From positions 248,001 to 312,000 of the forward strand of contig BSBK01002933.1 in NCBI GenBank assembly GCA_027943335.1: DNA of 64,000 nt, read 5' to 3'. The stretch comes from Chamaecyparis obtusa. Its lineage: Eukaryota > Streptophyta > Pinopsida > Cupressales > Cupressaceae. Positions 1 through 10,398 of the stretch are shown here, in pieces. The translations under genes and the position numbers were made by a program. Positions within the stretch are counted from its first letter, which is position 1, and each line of letters opens with the position of its first letter. The notes under the pieces are model-generated. The model had not been told where the DNA came from. It worked only from the letters and a program-made list of their open reading frames with translations, and ran no database searches.

Positions 1-844
1 TTGCAAACCTGTCCAAATGCTGTTGAATTTGTGACTGAAACCAAGAACATCAACCCTCAGACTAAAAATTTTGACCAAACAGACCCAAAAATGCAAATTT
101 CACACAATTCTGGTCAAGAGTTGAATAATTCTATAACAGTATCGCACCTTGTAAGGCGAAGTATCGTGCGATACTTCGCACATGCTAGAAATATCGCACC
201 CTTTGAAGAGAAATATCGCGCGATAGTTCACCCCTGACGGACTATCGCCCTGCCTGCCTGGGGTATATCGCCCTATAGTATTAAGAAGTATCGCCTGTCT
301 TAGGGCGAAGTATCGCACGGGTAGAGGTTTATCGCCCCAGTAGCCTGGAGTATATCGCCTGACTCATTTTTGTCGTGCTTAAATTTTGGTCAGTTTCAGT
401 TGCTGTCAATTAGGCCAGGTCTTAGAACAGGCTTCTCACCCTGACGTTTGAGATTTGTCTTGACTCCAAATCTCTGGTTCTTAGTTCTTCGGGATAGCAT
501 CGTTTGGTTTACAAAGTCACTTTGGAATAATTGTCAAGTTAGAAAGCCATTCTTGGTGCCAAGGTTCATCTTTAAAAGTGTTAGCTATATTCTGGGAAAA
601 TTTCAGTTCTCTTATTGTCCAAATCGCTCTCATTTTTCAATTATCTTTTGGCCTAGTCCAACCTCCTGATTCAAAAGTGCAAGGGTAGTCACCCTTTGAT
701 TTGAAGCACCTCTTTGACAGTGTTGGTAAAGCCCCCTTTCTTTTCTTTTTTTCATCTTTCTTTGGACAATAGAGGATTTTGATTATCCTAGTTTGGTGTG
801 GACACTTTGAAAGGTCACCTTATCATTGAGAATATCTCTCTTTT
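1..844 (+). other. Untranslated leader of gypsy element A (partial)
   Basis: No convincing coding sequence. It holds the hairpin array at 138-357 and otherwise T-rich sequence up to the gag start. The leader of B (32492-34764) has a similar array at a similar distance upstream of gag, which supports calling this a leader. Confidence 0.7.
138..357. repeat. TATCGC/GCGATA hairpin array 1
   Basis: An irregular cluster of the core GCGATA and its complement TATCGC, often extended to GCGATACTTCGC. A perfect inverted repeat sits at 156-166/169-179 (GCGAAGTATCG, 2-base loop, CGATACTTCGC). Spacing is irregular, so it is not a simple tandem satellite. The same cluster recurs at 12345-12590, 32865-33075 and 34490-34660. 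Confidence 0.85.
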
Positions 845-2113
845 ATGTCAGTTACGACAAGGTACCAAGTTAATCAAGGGAAGCGACCCCCTGTTGCCTT
901 TAGCCAGTTACCACCTATCAAGACCCGTCGACAACCTAAGGGAAAAGGACCCCTTTTTGACCAATCTCCTAAGAGTGAATCCGAGGTTTGTTTCAATCCG
1001 GGAGCTAACCCTAGTGAAGTGAGCACCTCTTTCATACCACTTTCATCAAGCATGGACATGAGTTACACTTTCACCCGACAACAAAGAGAAGCCATGAATC
1101 AAACTCTCGAGGATATCTTTCAACGACACAGAGGAGAGTATGGTGGTTCTTCTCATGCCAGTCCACCCGGGTCACCTCCTAACAACGCGAGGTATTTTGA
1201 TGCTCAACAACGAGCTGAAAGACAGCATAAGTCAGCCCACTCAGATTCAGGGTCACAACACGAAGACCAGAACAACGAATCTAGTGATCACCATATCAAC
1301 GCAGCTAATGCAATAAGGCATTCAAGACAAACCTCCCCACTTAAGGACACTTCTCGATATGCAAATACAAGATTAAGAAGCATTGAGAGAGAGAAGCAAG
1401 CCTACTTAGATGAACAGGCTGCAAAAAAGGAAAAATTCCGACAACTAGAGGAAGAGGAACGTGCATTGTTGGATATACAGAAAAGAGTCGCCCAAGAAGA
1501 AGAAGATAGACTCTATGCACAACAACTCCAAAATCAATCTAACAAGAGGGGAGCCAATAGTGAGACCAACTCGCCCCCATCTACCCCTTCCCCTAGCCCT
1601 CGAAGAAGATCAAAGACACCCTCACGATCCCCAAGTCCTAGAGGAAGAAGGACTTCAAGATATGACCATCATAGGGGACAATCCTCTCATAGACATTCAA
1701 AGCAACCCTCCCAACGAGCACATCATGGCTCACAACATGGAGGCAGTTATGCTAATCATATGGACTTCATGACTATGCAACAAGAACCATCCTTTCAAGC
1801 CTATGTGGAGCAATACGTGGAACAAAACAAAGACCAATTTTTGGAAAGTCTTATCAACAAAGGCGCTAAAGTTTCATATAACTTTGATGTTCACCAAAAA
1901 ATCAAGAAACAGAATCCTTCAACTGATGAGTTAATCTTACAAATGCAAAAGGATATAGACAGAATGAAGGCTCCCAAGAGTACATTTCATTTGGACTCCA
2001 TATGTCCTAATCCCATTGACAAAAGTGTGGTGATGGTAGAATTTCCTAAGAAAGTTGAATTCCCAACATACGACAAATATGATGGCACGGGTGACCCTCA
2101 TGACCATGTTTGA
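845..2113 (+). CDS. gag: Gag N-terminal part of gypsy element A, ending at a premature TGA
   Basis: 422 codons from ATG 845 to TGA 2111-2113. The start is supported by element B, whose gag opens with a closely similar MxVTTRxQ sequence. Residues about 100-290 are polar, with acidic/basic coiled-coil character (EREKQAYLDEQAAKK) and then an Arg/Ser-Pro-rich stretch (SRSPSPRGRR). The end, KYDGTGDPHDHV, is the start of the retrotransposon gag domain, which continues in the same frame after the stop. In B the residue at the stop is Arg, so the break fits CGA to TGA. Gag forms the cytoplasmic virus-like particle that packages element RNA. This product would lack the capsid core. Confidence 0.85.
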   Translation: MSVTTRYQVNQGKRPPVAFSQLPPIKTRRQPKGKGPLFDQSPKSESEVCFNPGANPSEVSTSFIPLSSSMDMSYTFTRQQREAMNQTLEDIFQRHRGEYGGSSHASPPGSPPNNARYFDAQQRAERQHKSAHSDSGSQHEDQNNESSDHHINAANAIRHSRQTSPLKDTSRYANTRLRSIEREKQAYLDEQAAKKEKFRQLEEEERALLDIQKRVAQEEEDRLYAQQLQNQSNKRGANSETNSPPSTPSPSPRRRSKTPSRSPSPRGRRTSRYDHHRGQSSHRHSKQPSQRAHHGSQHGGSYANHMDFMTMQQEPSFQAYVEQYVEQNKDQFLESLINKGAKVSYNFDVHQKIKKQNPSTDELILQMQKDIDRMKAPKSTFHLDSICPNPIDKSVVMVEFPKKVEFPTYDKYDGTGDPHDHV

Positions 2114-2125
2114 CAATTCTACATA

Positions 2126-5100
2126 ATGAGCTTTTCCTTTCACCACGAAGACTCCTACTTGCTGAGATTATTCCCAAGGAGTTTAAAAGGTCAAGCCATG
2201 GAGTGGTTCACCAACCTTTCCCCTCCAGTGAGGACATTTAGAGAACTTGTCCAAAGATTTGTGCAACATTTTGCTTACAATTTATCTAGGTCAGTCACCA
2301 TGCTTGATTTGTGTAAACTTAAGCAAAATCAAGGGGAATCTTTTGTCACCTTTTTGCAACGATGGAGGCGATTGTGTTCGAAATACCCAAGGACAATCCC
2401 TGAAGAAGAGAGAATTGATATCATTGTGAACAATCTAATACCAGAACTCAAGTATGAAGTCAAGAAGATTCCATTTAATTCTTTTGATACTATGGTAGAG
2501 GTGGCATGTCGCATTGAGGATGTCCTGAAAGAACAAGGAATTTTGGCTAAACCAACAAATAACAACAATAGCCAAAATAACAATACTAATGGTAACAAGG
2601 ACAAAAAGAACTCTTATTGGAACAAAAACAAGCAAGTCGTCAACGACGGAGTTGTTGATTCATCTCAGGTCAAAAATGAAGGAGTTCTTAATCTCTCTCA
2701 TGCAGTTCAAGCTATGAAGTTGCAAACATCATCAACGCAACAAGACAAACCTCAGTATCAAAAGAGATCTAAAACGGAGAAAAGACAATTCACTAAATTG
2801 GGAGAATCCTATGCAGATGTTTTTAAGACACTCGTTGCTCATAATCTGGCGCACCCACAGGATCCTACAAAACATCGAATACCAGATCCTTTACCTCATT
2901 GGTGGGATGCTAAGGCTTTTTGCGTTTTCCATAATGGGATTGGACACGACATAGAAAATTGTTTCAAACTCAAGCATCTTGTCCAAGACCTTATTGAGAA
3001 AGGACAATTACAAGTGGATGGGTTAACTACTAATGCAGACCATAAAGCCTTTAAAGAGCCCTTGCCTAAATATGAAAAAGGAGAGAATTCTAGTAAGAAT
3101 GGCAAGGCGGCTATTAACTATACATACACACACGCTGATAATGTGATTAACATGCTTGAAGTGGCTGACGATAATATCAACATGGTGAGAAAGAAAGATC
3201 CTTATGGATATAATGTGGACTCAATTCCTATGACTAATGAAAGACCCGCTGTGGTGATAAGAGGTCCTCACACACAAGGAATGCCCCGGTCCCTCAATGT
3301 TGTCACTAGGGGTCAGGCTCAAGCACCCATTATCATCAAAGGTCCTAGCACTAGCAAGTCTAAACAACCCATGTCCAAAGGTGCTCCTCCAAAACCCGTC
3401 GTTGGTCCTGATTCCAATTATAACCTTATTGACCAACTACAACGAACACCCGCTCAGATATCCATTTTTGAGCTTTTAGAATTATCTCCTAAGCACAAGC
3501 GCGTCCTCGAGGATGCCTTGCGAGCAGCCAATGTCCCTAATAACTTAGATATCGACCAATTCCAAAACATGGTCAATCATTTGGCTAGCCCTCATTTCCT
3601 CACCTTCTCAGAAGAAGATGACAAATCCATTAGTCACCCACATAATTTGGCCTTACACATCGAGGTCATGATTCATAAAACCCGTTTTAGACGTGTACTG
3701 ATAGATGGGGGTGCGGGGCTCAATATTTGTACTCTGAGTTTGCTGCTAGCTCTAGGGTATTCTGAGAACGTCATTGACACAAAGAAAAGAATCACAATCA
3801 AAGCATATGATGAAGCAGAAAGAAGTTCTAAGGGATTGGCTGTTTTGCCTATTCGTATTGGTCCTGTAGAAAGAGACATATTATTCCAAATTGTTGATGT
3901 TGGACCTCTCGCCTACAATATTTTGCTAGGTAGGCCATGGATTCATGAAATGCAGGTAGTCCCATCGACATATCACCAGTGTGTTAAGTTCCCCCATAAT
4001 GGTGTAGAAATTTGCATCCCGGGAGACAGTGCTCTATCAGTTAATAACATTTCTGCGGGATCACATGTACCTTTGAATAGAGAAGCTGACAATCCTAGTA
4101 GTTCACTTGAACAATGCAAGCAGAAATTCAAGACCATGGACCTTGGGATGGGAGATTATAAGATTGATTCTTTTACAAAAATGCCAATCTCTCCTAGGTC
4201 TTATGGGAGACCCTCCCCAAATGTGAAACCTTCATCATCAGCAATGACGTTATTTGGGAAATTTGTTGAGTCTTCGGTCCCCATTCAAGAAGAGAAAGAG
4301 GAAGTTGCTGTAAGGAACTGGATATATCACGAAGAGAAATACAAACATAATGAGAATTTTGCTCCTTCACCTGAAACTTATGGGAAAGGATATACACTGG
4401 TCAAAAATATGGGATATCCGGAATTTGGTCCCCTTAGTCATAGGCTGGATGCTAAAGCTGAGCCTCTTGATCATGCTCTCTTCGGACGCAAAAATAAGTC
4501 CACGATCGGCTTAGGTTTTGAGAATAAGAAGCAGAAAGGTATCCCTGCCCCAGCTCCAACGGACAGTGATAGTGATGCAGATTATACACCCGATCTCTCC
4601 AACCAACAAGATGTGTCTGATGATTGGGTGCCCTCCACGAATCTCCTTTGGGGAGATTCCACAGATTTGATGCTTAATAATCCTACTATCCCAGCTGCGA
4701 CGGATAGTGATTGTGTGACTTCTAGATCGACAAAGGAAAATGTTACTGTCCTAGCTGCGACGGATAGTACCAATACTAGAAAGGGGGAAACCCTCCCTAA
4801 CCTTGAGGCTTCTACATCACGAGGCCTAAATGATGACTCAGAGACAGACTCCCATGAATATGAATGGGATTCGCTTTCAGATGCAACAATTGATCTAGAT
4901 GTGGATATTATCCACGCCTATAGTACCCAACCCGATGCAACTAACGATCCTAGTGTCAGACTAGAGGATTGCCCTCCTCAAATCGCCTTAGTAGACGATG
5001 CTTCGTTTGATAGGATGAGCCCCAATTCAGGTATCTTAGGAGAAGACTTGATGAGCTCCGATTATATGGTCACCAGAGATGACACCTTTCACATTCACAA

Positions 5101-8100
5101 CATCGAACCTACCATTGACTTGCCCCTTGTTCACTTTGACCTGATTGACTGGCCCCAGCGCCACCACGAGCCCACATTCCTCACATTTCGCAACGATTAC
5201 GAAATTGCTTGCTATCTGAATGCTCTCGAACCCGTGGCTTCTTCCACCAGTGAACCAACAACCAGCATGACGGAGCCTGATATTAAGTACCTCAGTCTCA
5301 AAACAAAAGAGAAAAAGAAAAATAGGTCTGATGGCGAAAACCACTTTGTGGCGGTGTCAGAACCAAAAATAGTAAAAAGAAATGACGCATCCAAAGGTGA
5401 AAACCTCTTTGAGGCACCTAAGGATGGGGTACTTAATAACTTGCCGAGTTATTTCCAAGATAGATCATCAATATTGATTGAACCAACAAAGCCGGTCAAT
5501 CTAAACACAGAAGAAAATCCTCAGATAGTCCATCTTGCTCAGTCTTTATCCGAGGAAGACACCAAGGCATATGTACAGTTTTTACAGAAAAAGAAAATTA
5601 ATTTTGCATGGACCTACTCAGACATGCCAGGGCTTGACACAAATCTCATAATGCATCACTTATCTATAGCTCCAGGAGTCAAGCCAGTCAAACAGAGATT
5701 GAGAAAAATGCATCCACATATAGCTCTACTTGTCAAAGGAGAATTAGAAAAGCTTTTGAAAGCTGGATTTATTAGAGCCATCGATTATGCAGAATGGATC
5801 TCAAACATAGTACCGGTCTCCAAACATGATGGGTCCATTCGTGTCTGCACAGATTTTAGAGATCTAAACAAAGCATGCCCAAAGGATGACTTTCCACTTC
5901 CAAACATTGACATGATAGTGGACATGACAGCGGGCTATGACATATATTCCCTAATGGATGGTTTCTCGGGGTATAATCAAATCAAAATAGCTCCTGAAGA
6001 CCAAGAGAAAACAGCATTCACATGTGCATGGGGAACCTACTGTTGGAACGTCATGCCATTCGGGTTAAAGAATGCAGGAGCAACCTACCAAAGAGCCATG
6101 ACAACTATCTTTCATGATATGATGCACAAAAATATGGAAGATTATGTGGATGATACCCTGGCAAAATCAAGAAAAAGGGACACACACCTCAATGATCTGG
6201 AAGTAATTCTAGATCGTATGGAACAATTTCAACTCAGATTGAATCCAAAGAAGTGCGCATTTGGCGTCACCTCAGGCAAACTTTTAGGATTCATAATATC
6301 AGCAAAAGGTATCGAGGTTGATCCCGAAAAAGTCCAAGCAATCCTAGATATGCCACCTCCTCGAAATATCAGCCAAATGAGAAGTCTTCAAGGACGTCTT
6401 CAATCAATTAGGAGGTTTATTTCTCAGCTTGCAGATAGAGCGCAACCCTTCAACAAGACATTGCATAAGGGTGCTTCTTGTGTTTGGAACGAGGATTGTC
6501 AAAAGAGCCTAGATCAGATCAAACAATACTTGGCTAATCCTCCGATCTTAATGCCTCCTATTCCAGGGAAACCATTGCTTCTATATATCTCAGCTACAGA
6601 CACTTCCCTGGGGGCATTATTGGCTCAAACAGATGATACTGGGAAAGAACGGGCCATCTACTATATCAGTCGTACTCTAGTCTCTTATGAGATCAATTAC
6701 AATAATATTGAGAAGTCTTGTCTCGCGGTGGTGTTTGCTTCTCAAAAGTTGCGCCACTACATGCTTGCTCATACCATACACTTGATTGCCAAAATTGATC
6801 CCCTTAAATACTTGCTTGGTAAGGCTGCCCTGACGGGTAGACTTGCTAAATGGATGATGGTCCTCACTGAATTTGACATAGAGTACGTTGAAAGGAAGGC
6901 AATAAAAGGGCAAGCTATTGCTGACCAATTAGCTGATTTTCCAATCCAGGATAGTATGCCAGTCCAAGTGGAATTCCCAGATGAACACATCTTATATACC
7001 ACTACTCGCACTTGGACAATGTTCTTTGATGGCTCCCGCATGCAAAATGGATCAGGTGCTGGAGTGTTATTTGTTTCTCCACATGGGTACAACATTCCGA
7101 AGTCTTATAAACTATTATTCCCATGTACCAATAATATTGCAGAATATGAAGCTTTAACTAATGGCTTGAAAATGGCTATAGAATGGAATATCACAGAATT
7201 ACATGTCTTTGGGGATTCTCAGCTAATCATCAACCAAGTCAATGAAGAGTATCAAACCAAGGATGAAAAATTGATACCCTATAAAAAGATGGTTGATTCT
7301 TTGAAACGCTATTTCACCTTTGTGACGTTTCAACAAATCCCTAGGATAGAGAACAAAGCTGCAGACGCCATGGCCACATTGGCTTCACTTCTTCAGTTGG
7401 AGACACATGAATCCAGATTTGAATTCCTGGTGGAAGAGCTACACCATCCCATCTTTGACTCATCTGAAAGCCGTGTCATTTGTGCCATTATCACACACGA
7501 GTCCTCCCGATATGGTGCTATCTATTCATATCTTCGTGATGGCATCATCCCTGACACATTCACCCGCTCCGAACGCCGAAACCTCATCCGTAACGCCTCT
7601 CGCCACACCCTCATCTCTGGTGACTTATATAGACGGGGTTTAGATGGGACACTCCTTAGGTGCTTGGAAAAGGAGGAATCCAACCAAGCGTTAGCTGACA
7701 TCCACGAGGGCATTTGTGGTGGGCATTCTAATGGTCTTGCCATGGCCCGAAGGTTGCTTAGGGCGGGATATTATTGGCCCACAATGCAGATAGATGCAGT
7801 CACCTTTGCTAAGTCATGTGAAAAATGTCAGAAACACGGCAACCTGATTCATGCTCCGGGTAGGGAGCTAATCCCTTCTATTTCTCATTGGCCATTTCAG
7901 CGCTGGGCCTTTGATCTGGTTGGGCAAATTCACCCCAACTCATCAGGTGGACACAAGTTCATCATTACTGCCACTGACTACTTCACAAAATCGGTGGAGG
8001 CCGTACCACTTTCTGTTGCTTCAGGAAGGACCATTTCTTTGTTCATCTTGAACCATATCATTTGCCGATTTGGAGTGCCTTCTGAGATCATTACTGACAA

Positions 8101-8764
8101 TGGAGGTCAATTTAAGAATAAAGACCTAAAGCACCTATGCAAAAAGTTTAAAATCAAGCAACATTGGTCCTCCATATATTTCCCACAAGGAAACGGACAG
8201 GCAGAAGCTTCTAACAAAACCATTCTTAAGATTCTTCATAGAACGGTACACAAGAATGGTAGGGATTGGCACTTACAAATCAATCCAGCACTATGGGCTT
8301 ACCGAACAAGTATTCGTACACCTACAGGAGCCACTCCTTTCTCTCTCACCTATGGCGCTGAAGCAATATTACCTTTAGAAGTCGAGATACCATCCCTCAG
8401 AGTCTCACTCAAAGGTTTGATTACAGATGAGGATTACCGCGCCATGAGGTTGCAGGAACTAGAACTTCTAGATGAGAAGCGTAAGGCTTCCTTTGATCAT
8501 ATGAGAGCGTATCAGAAACGTATGTCCAAGGCATTCAACAAGAAGGTTCGCCCTAGAGAATTTCAAATAGGTGATCTTGTTTTACGAGAAAACCCTAAGA
8601 ACCAACAAAACAGAGAGCAAAAGGGCAAGTTTGAACCTAACTGGCTTGGACCATATGTCATCACAGCTGCTTTTGGTACTGGTGCGTATTTACTGTCAGA
8701 TCCTGATGGAGAACAGCTCCCTGATCCCATCAACATGGTGCACCTTAAGAAGTTCTATCCTTGA
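2126..8764 (+). CDS. gag-pol: Gag C-terminal part plus protease-RT-RNaseH-RNaseH-integrase of gypsy element A
   Basis: 2212 codons, open to the stop at 8762, in the same frame as the upstream gag part. Gag core at about residues 1-140 (EWFTNL, QNQGESFVTFLQRWR). A Cys/His box FCVFHNGIGHDIENC lies near nt 2917-2964. Aspartic protease motif LIDGGAGLN has Asp 527 (nt 3704). RT has DFRDLNKACPKDDFPLP and catalytic YVDD (nt 6143-6154). The first RNase H follows (ATDTSLGALLAQ), then a second one with FFDGS (Asp 1635), FGDSQ and AAD. Integrase has an HHCC zinc finger (H-GGH, CEKC) and Asp 1930, Asp 1991 and Glu 2027, a D-60-D-35-E pattern. A GPY motif (NWLGPYV) closes it. All expected catalytic residues are present. 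An acidic linker of about 550 residues between protease and RT is unrecognised. Confidence 0.95.
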   Translation: MSFSFHHEDSYLLRLFPRSLKGQAMEWFTNLSPPVRTFRELVQRFVQHFAYNLSRSVTMLDLCKLKQNQGESFVTFLQRWRRLCSKYPRTIPEEERIDIIVNNLIPELKYEVKKIPFNSFDTMVEVACRIEDVLKEQGILAKPTNNNNSQNNNTNGNKDKKNSYWNKNKQVVNDGVVDSSQVKNEGVLNLSHAVQAMKLQTSSTQQDKPQYQKRSKTEKRQFTKLGESYADVFKTLVAHNLAHPQDPTKHRIPDPLPHWWDAKAFCVFHNGIGHDIENCFKLKHLVQDLIEKGQLQVDGLTTNADHKAFKEPLPKYEKGENSSKNGKAAINYTYTHADNVINMLEVADDNINMVRKKDPYGYNVDSIPMTNERPAVVIRGPHTQGMPRSLNVVTRGQAQAPIIIKGPSTSKSKQPMSKGAPPKPVVGPDSNYNLIDQLQRTPAQISIFELLELSPKHKRVLEDALRAANVPNNLDIDQFQNMVNHLASPHFLTFSEEDDKSISHPHNLALHIEVMIHKTRFRRVLIDGGAGLNICTLSLLLALGYSENVIDTKKRITIKAYDEAERSSKGLAVLPIRIGPVERDILFQIVDVGPLAYNILLGRPWIHEMQVVPSTYHQCVKFPHNGVEICIPGDSALSVNNISAGSHVPLNREADNPSSSLEQCKQKFKTMDLGMGDYKIDSFTKMPISPRSYGRPSPNVKPSSSAMTLFGKFVESSVPIQEEKEEVAVRNWIYHEEKYKHNENFAPSPETYGKGYTLVKNMGYPEFGPLSHRLDAKAEPLDHALFGRKNKSTIGLGFENKKQKGIPAPAPTDSDSDADYTPDLSNQQDVSDDWVPSTNLLWGDSTDLMLNNPTIPAATDSDCVTSRSTKENVTVLAATDSTNTRKGETLPNLEASTSRGLNDDSETDSHEYEWDSLSDATIDLDVDIIHAYSTQPDATNDPSVRLEDCPPQIALVDDASFDRMSPNSGILGEDLMSSDYMVTRDDTFHIHNIEPTIDLPLVHFDLIDWPQRHHEPTFLTFRNDYEIACYLNALEPVASSTSEPTTSMTEPDIKYLSLKTKEKKKNRSDGENHFVAVSEPKIVKRNDASKGENLFEAPKDGVLNNLPSYFQDRSSILIEPTKPVNLNTEENPQIVHLAQSLSEEDTKAYVQFLQKKKINFAWTYSDMPGLDTNLIMHHLSIAPGVKPVKQRLRKMHPHIALLVKGELEKLLKAGFIRAIDYAEWISNIVPVSKHDGSIRVCTDFRDLNKACPKDDFPLPNIDMIVDMTAGYDIYSLMDGFSGYNQIKIAPEDQEKTAFTCAWGTYCWNVMPFGLKNAGATYQRAMTTIFHDMMHKNMEDYVDDTLAKSRKRDTHLNDLEVILDRMEQFQLRLNPKKCAFGVTSGKLLGFIISAKGIEVDPEKVQAILDMPPPRNISQMRSLQGRLQSIRRFISQLADRAQPFNKTLHKGASCVWNEDCQKSLDQIKQYLANPPILMPPIPGKPLLLYISATDTSLGALLAQTDDTGKERAIYYISRTLVSYEINYNNIEKSCLAVVFASQKLRHYMLAHTIHLIAKIDPLKYLLGKAALTGRLAKWMMVLTEFDIEYVERKAIKGQAIADQLADFPIQDSMPVQVEFPDEHILYTTTRTWTMFFDGSRMQNGSGAGVLFVSPHGYNIPKSYKLLFPCTNNIAEYEALTNGLKMAIEWNITELHVFGDSQLIINQVNEEYQTKDEKLIPYKKMVDSLKRYFTFVTFQQIPRIENKAADAMATLASLLQLETHESRFEFLVEELHHPIFDSSESRVICAIITHESSRYGAIYSYLRDGIIPDTFTRSERRNLIRNASRHTLISGDLYRRGLDGTLLRCLEKEESNQALADIHEGICGGHSNGLAMARRLLRAGYYWPTMQIDAVTFAKSCEKCQKHGNLIHAPGRELIPSISHWPFQRWAFDLVGQIHPNSSGGHKFIITATDYFTKSVEAVPLSVASGRTISLFILNHIICRFGVPSEIITDNGGQFKNKDLKHLCKKFKIKQHWSSIYFPQGNGQAEASNKTILKILHRTVHKNGRDWHLQINPALWAYRTSIRTPTGATPFSLTYGAEAILPLEVEIPSLRVSLKGLITDEDYRAMRLQELELLDEKRKASFDHMRAYQKRMSKAFNKKVRPREFQIGDLVLRENPKNQQNREQKGKFEPNWLGPYVITAAFGTGAYLLSDPDGEQLPDPINMVHLKKFYP

Positions 8765-10398
8765 TGCCCGTTCTGTCTGGGGGCATCTTTTGTATATATC
8801 TTATTGGTCCTGAAAAAAAAAATACCAAAAAAATTGATATATGATGCTGAAAAAAATCCTAAAAAGCATAAAAAGTCCTGAAAAAAATACAAAAAAATCA
8901 AAATATTCAAAAAAAATTAAAAAAATAGAAAAAGTGCCTTGGTGAAAACCTAGCAATAGGCGCCTTGGTAGCAAAAATCTAAAAAATACAAAAAATGAAA
9001 AAATGAAAAAAGAATCCAAGTGGTGAAAACCTGGAAACAGGCGCTACTTGAGGCCTTTGTACCCCTATTTGTTAGCATGCGTCCTCGACACTTAACCACT
9101 TTCCATCATGCCTTGACCTTATTTGGCCTAGTCTGGAATTGGTCTTTGTCTTTGTCTAGGGGGCATAACTGTTCGCATAGGTCCTTTTGGTGCATTTGTC
9201 TCTTGGGGCATTTCACAACAGGTGTTTTTCAACACCACCCCAAACTGTGTTTTTCAACACTACCCTTGCGTCGAGTGTTACTTAACACTTATCAGATGTC
9301 CTACTTGCAGTCTAGATGATGCAATAATGCTCATGTGCAGATATGATACTCAGAATTTGACTCTATGACCAACACACACACACTTAAACAATCAACTTGT
9401 TGAGATATGTTGACTTTATTTTTCTTTGTGTGCTGTTTATGAGGATTTCTTTTGATGAGTGATCTCTCCCTGAGAAGTTTTCGATGATGCATAGCTAGAA
9501 GACTGAGGGAATGAGAACATGTTTTCTTTCTTTATCTTCTTGTGGGTATATTTTGTTGATCCTAACTGTCATGAGCATTTATGCTGGTCCTACTTGACAC
9601 TATGGATTGACAAAGTATTATCCTTGACTGTTTTGCGAGTGCATGCTTTTAGCTATCCTGACTTTCATGTGTCCTGATACAAGCATAATCTCGCCATATC
9701 AAACTTAGGTAATCTTACTGCATTAGTCATCTTGACCTATATGTCTTTGATGCCTAGGTAAGATTTCCACATTTCTATCTGATAGAGATCATATTCATAT
9801 CCACATAGTAATGCTAGTGTGCATTGTATGATCTTACGACGCTACCAATAACGCTCGATGATGATAATTAGATGTCTATAAGCGTTGTGACCTTGCAAGT
9901 CAACCACTTTCATAGTAGCTTGCATTTTTAGGGTCATGTTAGTCTAGTCTTGCATCTTGCACATGGAGAGAACTCTCCTTTTCATCCTACATGGACCTGT
10001 TAGTCAACTGCGCTCACCTTCTCTTCTTCTTGATCATGTCTTTCGCTCCTTGTCTTTTTCATCTCGAACCTGTTCCTGTTCATCACAAGGGGTTAATCAC
10101 ATCATCATATCTATATCAAAACTGTCATTTTCAAGAAACATAGGTCTATATCATACACATGAGAACTATACATACAACTATGAGAGAGAACATACATAAG
10201 CACATACATAAGCATTTTGAGCAAAATGACAAGACAATATACATAAACTGATACATCCATCACAAGTGAGACAAATACACATGATACATCGAACATCCAG
10301 TAATCTCATAAATCAATAAATGTCATGATATACAATATGAGATCCCAAAATCTGGATCAAAAGTCTCAAAATATGTCCAAACAACCTAAGACCTAACC
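8765..10398 (+). other. 3' noncoding region of element A downstream of pol
   Basis: No gene seen. The first 250 bases are A-rich runs with a repeated GGTGAAAACCT...CAGGCGC motif (about 8940-8970 and 9020-9046). Small hairpins follow at 9222-9288. Bases about 9320-10080 align by eye with the 3' region of element B (about 26900-27600, opposite strand), including the stretch around AGGTAAGATTTCCACATTTC. Such conservation between diverged copies suggests a cis function or recent common origin. Confidence 0.7.
9222..9288. repeat. Small repeated hairpins (GTGTTTTTCAACAC)
   Basis: GTGTTTTTCAACAC occurs at 9222-9235 and 9247-9260, and the variant GTGTTACTTAACAC at 9275-9288. Each has 5-6 bp arms. 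The same pair occurs in element B as the complement at 27643-27656 and 27667-27680. Confidence 0.75.

Noticed and set aside
100..318. Open minus-strand frame through the hairpin array (also 12330-12578 and 32848-33099)
   Set aside because: These peptides are the palindromic array read as codons. They appear on both strands, have no conserved start, and one lies in an intron.
138..357. CRISPR-like or satellite array
   Set aside because: Repeats are 6-12 bp, on both strands, irregularly spaced and without unique spacers of constant length, in a plant genome.
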